Assembly (NCBI GenBank): GCA_023228945.1
Contig: JALOAI010000008.1
Location: 117,480 to 181,479, forward strand
Origin: Pigmentiphaga sp.
GTDB taxonomy: Bacteria; Pseudomonadota; Gammaproteobacteria; Burkholderiales; Burkholderiaceae_B
Direction: 5' to 3'
DNA: 64,000 bases
Shown: piece after piece, positions 50,388 through 58,534 of the stretch
Layout: the number at the start of each line of letters is the position of its first letter
Numbering within the stretch: the stretch's first letter is position 1
Translations under genes and position numbers: made by a program
Notes under the pieces: model-generated
The model's input: only the letters and a program-made list of their open reading frames with translations
What the model was told of the DNA's origin: nothing
The model's database searches: none

Positions 50388-51377
50388 ATGAGCCAACTTG
50401 TATCCCTCCTCAAAACATGCGGCGTGGCATGCACCCTCCTTGCCGCCGCCATCGGCATCGCTCGGGCGCAAGCGCCCGACGACTATCCCCGGGCTCCCGT
50501 GACGCTGCTAGTGCCCTATCCGGCAGGCGCCGCCACCGACACGGCGGCACGCAATTTCGCGCCAAAGCTCTCGCAGTATCTTGGCCAACCCGTGATCGTG
50601 GACAACGTGGGCGGCGCGGGCGGAGCTCTCGCGGTGCAGCGGCTGCTGCGCTCCAAGGCCGACGGCTATACCCTATTGTTTGGTACCAACAACGAGACCG
50701 TGCTGATTCCGCTGGTCAATTCCTCCATCGGCTACAAGACCACGGAGCTGCGGCCGATCGGACTGGTCGGCACGACATCTTCGGTCTTGGTGGCAAATGC
50801 GCAGCTGCCCGCCAACAACATCGATGAACTCGTGGATCATCTGCGGCGGCATCCCGATTCCCTCAACCTCGGGCATCCGGGCATTGGAACTTTCCAGCAT
50901 TTGATCGCCGCTTCCATCGCGCAGCGGGCCGGCGTCCAGTGGGCTCATATCCCCTACAAAGGCGCGAGTCCCTTGATGACGGACCTCCTGGGCGGCCAGA
51001 TCGAGCTGGCCGTCGTCACGCTGCCCTCCGCCGTGACGTACTTGAATCAAGGCGGATTGAAATCGCTCGGCCTGATCAAGGCGACCCGCGACCCGCGGCT
51101 TCCCGACCTTGCCACCATCAACGAAGGCAACAGCATCAAAGACATGGACGCCGACCTCTGGCTCGGCCTCTTTGCGCCCCGAGGCTTGCCGGACTCGGTG
51201 GGCGCCGTTCTGCATACGGCGTTGAACCGCGCGCTCGAAGATACCGAATTTCAGGCCGCGCAGCTGAAAATGGGCTTCAGCACTCCCGCCCCAGGGCCGG
51301 CGGACAGTTTCGCCACCTACGTGGCGGAACAAACGGAGCAGTTCGCCAAGTTGGCGGCTACGGTTCAGGCTGATTGA
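50388..51377 (+). CDS. Bug/TctC-family receptor
   Basis: 329 aa. Signal peptide TCGVACTLLAAAIGIARA; mature DDYPRAPVTLLVPYPAGAAT, NVGGAGGALAVQRLLRSKAD, IPYKGASPLMTDLLGGQIEL. Start ATG 50388 after GGAGACC. The lyase gene begins 7 nt after its stop, so ligand and lyase substrate may be related (inference). Confidence 0.93.
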   Translation: MSQLVSLLKTCGVACTLLAAAIGIARAQAPDDYPRAPVTLLVPYPAGAATDTAARNFAPKLSQYLGQPVIVDNVGGAGGALAVQRLLRSKADGYTLLFGTNNETVLIPLVNSSIGYKTTELRPIGLVGTTSSVLVANAQLPANNIDELVDHLRRHPDSLNLGHPGIGTFQHLIAASIAQRAGVQWAHIPYKGASPLMTDLLGGQIELAVVTLPSAVTYLNQGGLKSLGLIKATRDPRLPDLATINEGNSIKDMDADLWLGLFAPRGLPDSVGAVLHTALNRALEDTEFQAAQLKMGFSTPAPGPADSFATYVAEQTEQFAKLAATVQAD

Positions 51378-51383
51378 CGACTC

Positions 51384-52739
51384 ATGCTCATCGATTATCA
51401 GCTCGCCGAGCAAGCCGCCGCGACTCGCAACCCGATTTATCGCGTCTTCTCCATTTCCGAGACGGTATCCTGGATTTGTCGGGTCGAAGCGGCGCTCGCC
51501 AAGGTGCAGGCCGCGCGCGGCCTCATTCCTGCGGCAGCCGCCCAGGAAATCCAGTGCAAGGCGATTTCTCAGACTATCGACATCACCGCGCTGCGGGCGG
51601 AAATCGACGCCACGGGCCATCCGTTTCTGGGCGTGCTGCGCGCCTGGTCGCGAGAGCTGGAAGGCGATGCCGCGCAGTGGGTACATTATGGCGCCACCAC
51701 CGCGGACATCTTCAACACCGTCCTGATCTTGCAGATACGGCGGGCCGCGACGCTCATGCTGGAGCAGATGCGGGAGATCGAAACACAATGGATGACACTG
51801 GCCTTGGCCCATCGCCAAACGCCCATGATCAGCCGGACCCTGGGGCGCCACGCCCTGCCTATCACATTCGGCATGAAGCTCGCCAGCTGGCTTGCCGAGC
51901 ATGATCGCTCGATACGGAGGTTGCAGCAGTGGCTCTCGAACTACGCCACCGGAATCATGAGCGGTGCGGTCGGGTCCTACGCGGCTTTCGGGCCCGATGG
52001 CCCCGCCATCGAAGCGGAAGTCATGGCCGAACTTGGCCTGAAGCCGCCGGAAGCCGCCGACTGGAAAGGCAGCCGCGATCGGTATGCCGAGTTTGGGGCC
52101 GCCTTGGCCATTGCAGCAAGAGGATATGGCCGTCTGGCACAGGAGATTTTCCTGCTGCAGGGCGACGATATCCGGGAAGTGGATGAGGCCAATCCCGGCA
52201 TCGGCTCCTCAACCATGCCGCACAAATCCAATCCGCTGCTTTGCATCGACATCATGTCGCGCTGCCGCGAGGTGTCGGCGGAGCTGCCGACGCTCCTCGA
52301 ATGGATGATGACGTTGCATGACCGGGATTCGAGCTGGCAGGATCCGTCGTTGCAGCGCATGTGCCAGGCCTTCGCGCGCACGCTCGACATGAGCCGGCAA
52401 CTCGCGGGCCGCCTGGTGGTCCATCCCGCCAACATGTTGCGCAACCTGCATCGGACTCAAGGGCATATCCTGGCGGAGGACTTGGTGTTTCGGTTGGCGC
52501 CCAAACTTGGCAAAGCCGTGGCTCACGAGTTGCTGCATGCGACGCTGCGCGAAGCCCGGGCATCGGGGATCTCGCTGCAAGACGCCATCGCCGCGCAGCC
52601 TGCCCTTGCCGCTGAGTTCGACGCCGATGCTTTGAGCTTGCCGCCGCCGCATCATCTCGCGCTGTGCGCCGAGGTGACCGATCGCGCTCTGGCTGCGATC
52701 GAACGCCGGAGAAACGATCCGGACGGCAATCCGGCGTAG
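51384..52739 (+). CDS. fumarase/aspartase superfamily lyase (adenylosuccinate lyase/CMLE-like)
   Basis: 451 aa. The superfamily signature GSSTMPHKSNPLL holds the catalytic Ser of the flexible loop. WVHYGATTADIFNTVLILQI and the second region SRTLGRHALPITFGMKLASW support it. Members eliminate fumarate or isomerise carboxymuconate. Close resemblance to PurB or PcaB cannot be decided by eye, and the catabolic context favours a degradative lyase over purine synthesis. Confidence 0.87.
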   Translation: MLIDYQLAEQAAATRNPIYRVFSISETVSWICRVEAALAKVQAARGLIPAAAAQEIQCKAISQTIDITALRAEIDATGHPFLGVLRAWSRELEGDAAQWVHYGATTADIFNTVLILQIRRAATLMLEQMREIETQWMTLALAHRQTPMISRTLGRHALPITFGMKLASWLAEHDRSIRRLQQWLSNYATGIMSGAVGSYAAFGPDGPAIEAEVMAELGLKPPEAADWKGSRDRYAEFGAALAIAARGYGRLAQEIFLLQGDDIREVDEANPGIGSSTMPHKSNPLLCIDIMSRCREVSAELPTLLEWMMTLHDRDSSWQDPSLQRMCQAFARTLDMSRQLAGRLVVHPANMLRNLHRTQGHILAEDLVFRLAPKLGKAVAHELLHATLREARASGISLQDAIAAQPALAAEFDADALSLPPPHHLALCAEVTDRALAAIERRRNDPDGNPA

Positions 52740-52843
52740 GCGCATCGCCGGCTCCGGCCGGTCTGGGGAGACTCCCGCAGACGCCGCGCCCACCTTCCGC
52801 TTGGCGCCTCCAGCAAGAACGCCGGGCGTTGCGATGGCAAGAT

Positions 52844-53833
52844 TCAGGTGCCGTCCGCCATCACGCTCTCGGGGATGGCGCCCATCTCTGCCCCGCCCAG
52901 CGCATTGCGCACAAGCACCAGCTCCGCCGCGATCGCCACGGCGATCTCGGCCGGCGTGCGGCTGCCCAGCCGCAGCCCCACCGGCCCATGCAAGCGCTCG
53001 ATCTCCTTTTCGCTCAAGTCGAACAGGCGCAGCCGCTCGCGCCGCTTGGCCTGGTTGGCGCGCGAGCCCAGGGCGCCGACGTAAAAAGCCGGTGATTTGA
53101 GGGCTTCGAGCAGCGCCATGTCGTCGAGCTTGGGGTCGTGTGTGACGGCCACGATGGCGGTGCGCTCGTTGGTGCCGATCTCCAGCACGGTGTCGTCGGG
53201 CATGGTGGTCAGCAAGGTGGCTTGCGGCTCGTTCCAGTCGGCGAAGAATTCTTCGCGCGGGTCGCAGACGATGACATGGAAGTCCAGGGTGCCGGCGATG
53301 GCGCACAACACCCGCGCGGTCTGGTTGGCGCCGATGATCAGCAGGCGCCAGCGCGGGCCGTACACATTGCGGAAGACGCCGCCGTTCAGGCAAGGGCCGT
53401 CGGCTGGAGTGGCCGGCAGCAGCCGCGCGGTGCCGGTTTCAAGATCGAGTTCGCGCCGGATCAGGCGGTGTTGGCGAATGGCGTCCAGGACTTCGTCGAG
53501 CCAGGCCGGGTCGCGCAGCGGCTCGCAAACCAATTCCAGCGTGCCGCCACAGGGCAGGCCAAATTGGGCGGCCGATTCGCGGGTAACGCCATAGTTGAGA
53601 CGGCGGGGAGCCGTGCCGAGCTGGTCCTCGCGGGCGCGCCGCACGAGATCATCCTCCACGCAGCCGCCGGAGACCGAGCCCATGACGCGGCCGTCGCCGC
53701 GCACGGCGAGCATGGCGCCGGCCTGGCGGGGTGCGGAACCCCAGGTTTGTACCACGCTGACCAAATGCACCGGATGGCCGGCGCGCAGCCAATCGCGGGC
53801 AGATTGCAGCACTTCCAGATCCAGGGGACTCAC
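52844..53833 (-). CDS. xdhC: XdhC-family molybdenum-cofactor maturation factor
   Basis: 329 aa. N-terminal XdhC/CoxI domain (VQTWGSAPRQAGAMLAVRGD; SVSGGCVEDDLVRRA) and C-terminal Rossmann domain (RLLIIGANQTARVLCAIAG; FYVGALGSRANQAKRRERL). It binds sulfurated molybdopterin and delivers it to molybdenum hydroxylases. Start GTG 53833 at the end of a family B repeat. Faces mocA-like and the molybdenum enzyme genes, its presumed client. Confidence 0.92.
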   Translation of the reverse strand: MSPLDLEVLQSARDWLRAGHPVHLVSVVQTWGSAPRQAGAMLAVRGDGRVMGSVSGGCVEDDLVRRAREDQLGTAPRRLNYGVTRESAAQFGLPCGGTLELVCEPLRDPAWLDEVLDAIRQHRLIRRELDLETGTARLLPATPADGPCLNGGVFRNVYGPRWRLLIIGANQTARVLCAIAGTLDFHVIVCDPREEFFADWNEPQATLLTTMPDDTVLEIGTNERTAIVAVTHDPKLDDMALLEALKSPAFYVGALGSRANQAKRRERLRLFDLSEKEIERLHGPVGLRLGSRTPAEIAVAIAAELVLVRNALGGAEMGAIPESVMADGT

Positions 53834-53895
53834 GGGACTATCCTCTAGTCGCTGCGCGACTTCCTCCCCGAAGGAGGATTCGCGCTCGGCGCGCT
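53831..53895 (-). repeat. family B repeat at the xdhC start
   Basis: On the minus strand: GAGCGCGAATCCTCCTTCGG, then GGAGGAAGTCGCGCAGCGAC, then TAGAGGATAGTCCCGTG. Both hairpins are present (TCCTCC-TTCG-GGAGGA; AGTCGC-GCA-GCGACT) and it ends exactly in the xdhC GTG start. Confidence 0.78.
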
Positions 53896-53973
53896 CATGC
53901 GCGTGGGTCTTTCCCGGCGACGGAGCGCGAACGCTCCTAGTCGCGCCAGGGCGGGGCCACTATACTGCGCGGC

Positions 53974-54651
53974 ATGCCGCAAGTCGATCCAGAGTCCCTC
54001 CGGTCCACGCCATGGCCAGGTCTCAGCGCTGGCCAGGAGCGTGACGCCAGCGTGGGCATTTTGCTGGCGGCCGGTCATGGCCGTCGCTTTGCCGCGCTGT
54101 CGGGCGGCGCCGACAAGCTCCTGGCGCCGCTGCCCGGCGGCATGGCGGTGGCCGCGGCCAGCGCCCGGGCCCTGCTGGCGGCGGTGGAGGTCGTGGTGGC
54201 GGTGGTCCGGCCGGACAGCAGGGCGCTGGCGGCGGTGTTGCAGACCGAAGGCTGCCGGGTGTTGATGGCGGCCCAGGCCCGCGAAGGCATGGGAGCAAGC
54301 CTGGCGGCGGCGGCGGACCATTGGCGCAGCGCCGGCGCAGCGGGGATGGCGTGCGCTCCTGGCCGCGTGTTGGTGGCGTTGGCCGATATGCCATGGATCC
54401 GGCCGGAAACCCATGCGAAGGTGCTGGCCGGAATGCAGCGATCCGCCATTGCCGCGCCCCTGTTCGAAGGCGAGCGTGGTCATCCCGTCGCATTCGACGC
54501 GAGCCTGTTGTCCGAGTTGGCCGCCTTGCGTGGAGAGACCGGGGCCAGGGATCTCATCCGGCGCCACGGCCTGGCGTTGGTGGCCACCGACGATCCCGGT
54601 GTGCTTCGCGACGTCGATACGCCGCTGGATCTGGATTCGCCGGAGGCATGA
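53974..54651 (+). CDS. MocA-like molybdopterin nucleotidyltransferase
   Basis: 225 aa. Nucleotide-binding loop ILLAAGHGRRFAALSGGADK and metal-site Asp in VALADMPWIRPET. GHPVAFDASLLSELAAL and DVDTPLDLD are typical of MocA/MobA-like enzymes that attach CMP to molybdopterin for hydroxylases. Its location between xdhC and the molybdenum enzyme fits. The N-terminal 24 residues before the fold may be non-native, so the start is uncertain. Confidence 0.88.
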   Translation: MPQVDPESLRSTPWPGLSAGQERDASVGILLAAGHGRRFAALSGGADKLLAPLPGGMAVAAASARALLAAVEVVVAVVRPDSRALAAVLQTEGCRVLMAAQAREGMGASLAAAADHWRSAGAAGMACAPGRVLVALADMPWIRPETHAKVLAGMQRSAIAAPLFEGERGHPVAFDASLLSELAALRGETGARDLIRRHGLALVATDDPGVLRDVDTPLDLDSPEA

Positions 54652-54739
54652 TCGGGGCTGGCGTTTTGGCGGATGGTCACGGCGCTGATGATAATGTATG
54701 GTAGATTCCCTACGGCTTGCATGGGTATAGGTTCGCAGG

Positions 54740-54805
54740 AGGGCGCGACAGGCACGAGCCAACGCCGCCCCGTCGCTCCTCTGTTTTTGTGGGTGAATAT
54801 CCCGG
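54740..54805 (+). promoter_or_regulatory. leader hairpin before the molybdenum enzyme operon
   Basis: The 276-nt gap between mocA-like and the Moco subunit holds GGAGGGCGCGAC pairing with GTCGCTCC, followed by TCTGTTTTTGTG. It may be a terminator for the mocA-like gene or an attenuator. A TATGGT upstream (about 54698) could be a -10. I do not recognise a Moco riboswitch. Confidence 0.4.
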
Positions 54806-54927
54806 CGTCCGCGCCATCCCGCAGAGGCCGGTCCTTCCCGTGAGGCAACGAAAGCAGAGTGGGCGCAAGGTCGTTTCCGGCCGACCGCTCGTCGGCGCGG
54901 GTATGTGCGGCATGGAGGCAGGCGCAA

Positions 54928-57900
54928 ATGATCGGCGGGTTATCACGACGCGGTTTTATCAAGCTCGGCACCTTCAGCGGCATCACGGTCATGTTTGCCC
55001 GATTGCCCGTCGCCAAGGCCCTTGAAGTGCATTCCGGCCAGCACGCCACCGATTGGGTGGCGCCCGACGGCAAGGTACGCTATCGCTGGGACGCGATCCG
55101 CAAGGTCACGGGCGAGAAAGTGTTTGCCCGGGATTTCCGGGCGATGGACCTGCCCGGCTGGCCCAAGGAACAGGCGCACGCTTTCTTCATCAAGGCCACC
55201 GAGGTCGACAAAACCTTCGAAGGCGTGGATTTGTCGGTACTGGGGGCCGGGCTCCAGCCCGACCGCCTGCTGTTGCACGAAGATCTCGAGCGCGACGGCG
55301 TCAGGGTGCCGCAGCCCGCCGACCTCGGTGTCGAGTTCTACGGCAAGGATTTCCTCACGCCCAAGGGCGCCACGCCGCCGATGTATGGCCAGCCGGTGGC
55401 GCTGCTGATCTACCACGACTTCGACCGTTTCGTGATGGCCAAGCGCCAACTGCGTTTCGCCAAAGACGTCGTGCGCTACGGCAAGGTCACCGGCCTGGAG
55501 CCGCCACCCAACTATGGCGCGGCGCGCTATGTGCGCATCGGTGGTGCGTCGCCGGCCGATCCGCCGGAGTTTTCGCCCATGCAGGATGCGGTGATCTGGG
55601 GCAACTTCGATGGCGATAGCGCGGTCTGGCCGCCGGCCGATCCCCAGGGCATGTTCGTGCCGCGCTCGGTGCAGCCCAAGCACCGCGGTGGCGGCGCGGC
55701 GCCCGATGCCGCCAAGGTCGCCCAGGAAACCTACGAACCGATGCGCCGCGGCATGGCCGCGGCCGATGCCATCGCGAAAGACATCGAGGCCGCGCGAAGC
55801 AATCCCGGCAAGCTCGTGTTGCGCCGCCAAGGCTTCTCGCAGTCCATCGATCCCTGTGCGATGGAACCGGACAACGGCAATGCCTGGTACGACGCGACCA
55901 CCCGCACCCTGCATATTCTGGTGGCGGCGCAATCGCCCTACGAGGTGGCGCGCGTGGCGGCCGATATGGTGCGGGGCAATACGCGTTTTCCGGTGGAAAC
56001 CATCGAGCTGCTCTCGGGCACCACGGTGGGCTACGGCTCCAAAGACCATTCCATCTTCCCGTTCTATACGATCGCGGCCTGTTTCTACGGCGATGGTCGG
56101 CCCGTGCGCATGGCCAACGATCGCTACGAGCAATTCCAGCTCGGCATGAAGCGCCACTCGATCGAGATGGACCTCACCCTGGTGGCCGACCGTAAAAGCG
56201 GCCGCTTCGAGATCCTCAAGGGTCTCTACACGCTCAACGGCGGCGGGCGCGCCAACTTCTCGTTCTCGGTGGCGCAGGTGGCGGCCACCGGGGCGCAGTC
56301 GATCTACTATTTTCCCAAGTCCGACCTCGCCGGAGTGGCGCTGGCCTCGGCCGCCGTCGAGGCCGGATCGATGCGGGGCTATGGCACCATCCAGGCGATG
56401 TCGATCACCGAGCTCCTGGTCGACGAAGCCGCCGCCGAACTCGGCATCGACCCCATCGAGCTGCGTCTGCGCAATGCCATGCGTCCCGGTGACCCCAACA
56501 CCCAGGGTGCGGTGCCGCTGGGCGACCCTCGCAACGTTGAAATGCTGCGCCGCGCCGCGGCCCATCCGCTCTGGGTTCAGCGCGACAAGGCCAAGGCCGC
56601 CTACGACGCAGCGAATCCGGGGCGCCGCTATGGCGTTGGCTTCGCCCAGGTGCAAAAAGACTACGGCACCGGCGCCGACACCAGCGCCTTGCTGCTCGAA
56701 TTCGACGCCGAAGGCAAGATCACCATGCGTCACTGCGTGCAAGAGATCGGCACCGGCGCCACCACGGCGCAGCAAGTGATGGTGCAGCGTGTGCTGGGCA
56801 AGGTGCCCGATGTGGCTTTGTTTGGCGAAACGGAATTCGAGCAATTGCCTCTGGTGAGCAATTGGGAGCCTTTCACCATCACCCAAGAGGAACAGGACGA
56901 ACTCCAGAAAAATCCGTTCTGGGTGCCGTTCATCCTGCCGGCGATGAGCGCTTCCAACAGCGTGTATTTTATCGGCTTCGGCACTCGCCAGGCCGCGCAG
57001 TTCCTGCTCGAACATGCGGTGTGGCCGGCCGCGCGCGCGATCTGGAGCGAGGGCCCGGCGGGAGGCCAGATGGCCAGCGGCAACGTGCAACTGAGCGACC
57101 TGCGTGCCGTGCCGGGCGGCATCGGTGGTGGCGGCATGTCGCCCATTCCCTTCGAGCGGATCGCCAAAAAAGCCCACGAAATGGGCCTGGTCACCGGTGT
57201 GGCGCTGCATTGCTTCAGTCGCTGGGAGTGGGCGCAGGCCGAATTCGATATCCCGGGCACGGGCCGGCGCACGTTGCCGGTAGACGCCCTGGCCGTACGC
57301 TATGGCGATGGCGCCCCCGCCGAGCTCAAGCGGCGCATGACCACCGGCGGCTACGACTACATCAAACGCAGCGGCGTGCGGTTTCCGCCGGCCCAGCGCA
57401 ACAACGCCGGCGTTACCACCTACACGCCCGCGGCCTGCCTGGTCGAGCTCAATGTCAATACCTTTACGGGTGAGGTCGAGATCATGAGTCACCATAGCCT
57501 GCTCGATACCGGCACGGTGGTCGTGCCCGAGCTGGTGTCGGGCCAGCAGCAGGGTGGGGTGGCCATGGGCATCGGGCATGCGCTGATGGAAGAATTGCCG
57601 CTGTATGCCGATGGCCCGGGCGACGGCACCTGGAATTTCAACCGCTATACATTGCCGCGTGGCAAGAACGTGGCGGTCTGGACGCAAACCGCCGAGTACC
57701 TCGATCCCCTCACCGAAGGCGCGCCGCCCAAGGGCCTGGCCGAGGTGGTGATGATCCCCGTCGTTGCCGCCACCGGCAGCGCCATTACGCACGCCATTGG
57801 CAAGCGTTTCTACCGGCTGCCGTTTACACCCGACAAAATCCAGCAGGCGCTGGCCGATGAGTCGAACGCCGCGCCGCCCGGGTACGACGCGAAGCCCACG

Positions 57901-57981
57901 GATAAAGCAAGCACAACGCCGGCGCCAGCCGCCACAGGTAGCCGGGCAGCGATGCGTCCCGGAACGGAGTCTGTCGCATGA
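54928..57981 (+). CDS. molybdopterin-binding large subunit of a periplasmic aldehyde/N-heterocycle oxidoreductase
   Basis: 1017 aa xanthine-oxidase-family subunit. A twin-arginine signal opens the protein (LSRRGFIKLGTFSGITVMF), so the holoenzyme is folded before export. Isoquinoline 1-oxidoreductase beta-like features: FPVETIELLSGTTVGYGSKD; SMRGYGTIQAMSITELLVDE; MRHCVQEIGTGATTAQQVMV; late GLAEVVMIPVVAATGSAI. Usual substrates are aldehydes or N-heteroaromatics; not resolvable here. Start ATG 54928 after GGAGG. Stop overlaps the 2Fe-2S gene (ATGA). Confidence 0.93.
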   Translation: MIGGLSRRGFIKLGTFSGITVMFARLPVAKALEVHSGQHATDWVAPDGKVRYRWDAIRKVTGEKVFARDFRAMDLPGWPKEQAHAFFIKATEVDKTFEGVDLSVLGAGLQPDRLLLHEDLERDGVRVPQPADLGVEFYGKDFLTPKGATPPMYGQPVALLIYHDFDRFVMAKRQLRFAKDVVRYGKVTGLEPPPNYGAARYVRIGGASPADPPEFSPMQDAVIWGNFDGDSAVWPPADPQGMFVPRSVQPKHRGGGAAPDAAKVAQETYEPMRRGMAAADAIAKDIEAARSNPGKLVLRRQGFSQSIDPCAMEPDNGNAWYDATTRTLHILVAAQSPYEVARVAADMVRGNTRFPVETIELLSGTTVGYGSKDHSIFPFYTIAACFYGDGRPVRMANDRYEQFQLGMKRHSIEMDLTLVADRKSGRFEILKGLYTLNGGGRANFSFSVAQVAATGAQSIYYFPKSDLAGVALASAAVEAGSMRGYGTIQAMSITELLVDEAAAELGIDPIELRLRNAMRPGDPNTQGAVPLGDPRNVEMLRRAAAHPLWVQRDKAKAAYDAANPGRRYGVGFAQVQKDYGTGADTSALLLEFDAEGKITMRHCVQEIGTGATTAQQVMVQRVLGKVPDVALFGETEFEQLPLVSNWEPFTITQEEQDELQKNPFWVPFILPAMSASNSVYFIGFGTRQAAQFLLEHAVWPAARAIWSEGPAGGQMASGNVQLSDLRAVPGGIGGGGMSPIPFERIAKKAHEMGLVTGVALHCFSRWEWAQAEFDIPGTGRRTLPVDALAVRYGDGAPAELKRRMTTGGYDYIKRSGVRFPPAQRNNAGVTTYTPAACLVELNVNTFTGEVEIMSHHSLLDTGTVVVPELVSGQQQGGVAMGIGHALMEELPLYADGPGDGTWNFNRYTLPRGKNVAVWTQTAEYLDPLTEGAPPKGLAEVVMIPVVAATGSAITHAIGKRFYRLPFTPDKIQQALADESNAAPPGYDAKPTDKASTTPAPAATGSRAAMRPGTESVA

Positions 57982-58523
57982 GCCTCGAAAAACGACCGCT
58001 AACGTTAACCATCAACGACAAGCCGGTGGGACCGATCGACGTTCCGGTGGGCATGCCGATGATCGACTTCCTGCACGGCTATCTCAACCTCACCGGCACC
58101 CACTTCGGTTGCGGCCAGGGCGTTTGCCACGCCTGTACGGTGATGGAGCTGCGCCCCGATGGCAGCGCCACCGAGAGCCGCACCTGCATCTCCGATGCGC
58201 ATTTCTTCAATGGCAAATCGATCCGCACGATCGAAGGCCATGCGCAACGCGATGCCAATGGCGAAGTGCGCGAGCTCACGCCGGTGCAGCAGGCCTTCAT
58301 CGATCATTTTTCCTTCCAGTGCGGCTACTGCACGGCCGGCTTCGTGGCCGGCGCCACGGTGTTCATCGATCAGCTCAAGCGCAAGCCGGTGAAACGGGCC
58401 GAGCTCGAAACGGCGATCGAAGCCTCGCTCGATGATCATATCTGCCGCTGCACGGGCTATGTGCGCTACTACGAAGCGGTGAAAAGCGTGGCGTTGGCCA
58501 CGCCGGGCTGCGTGGTCGACTGA
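57978..58523 (+). CDS. 2Fe-2S subunit of the molybdenum hydroxylase
   Basis: 181 aa. First cluster FGCGQGVCHACTVM with a distal Cys in SRTCISD; second cluster FQCGYCTAGF and DHICRCTGYVRYYEAV. These pass electrons from Moco to the cytochrome. No signal peptide; probably co-exported with the TAT-bearing large subunit. Overlaps that gene by 4 nt. Confidence 0.95.
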   Translation: MSLEKRPLTLTINDKPVGPIDVPVGMPMIDFLHGYLNLTGTHFGCGQGVCHACTVMELRPDGSATESRTCISDAHFFNGKSIRTIEGHAQRDANGEVRELTPVQQAFIDHFSFQCGYCTAGFVAGATVFIDQLKRKPVKRAELETAIEASLDDHICRCTGYVRYYEAVKSVALATPGCVVD

Positions 58524-58534
58524 CGGGGGCAACG

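Noticed and set aside
54652..54927. A molybdenum-cofactor riboswitch before the Moco enzyme operon
   Set aside because: The leader has a hairpin, but I could not match the conserved Moco-RNA elements. Recorded only as a leader hairpin.
54943..57792. A 949-codon open frame on the minus strand opposite the molybdenum enzyme gene
   Set aside because: It mirrors the strongly conserved plus-strand subunit codon for codon, a known effect of high third-position GC. It has no domain and no ribosome site.
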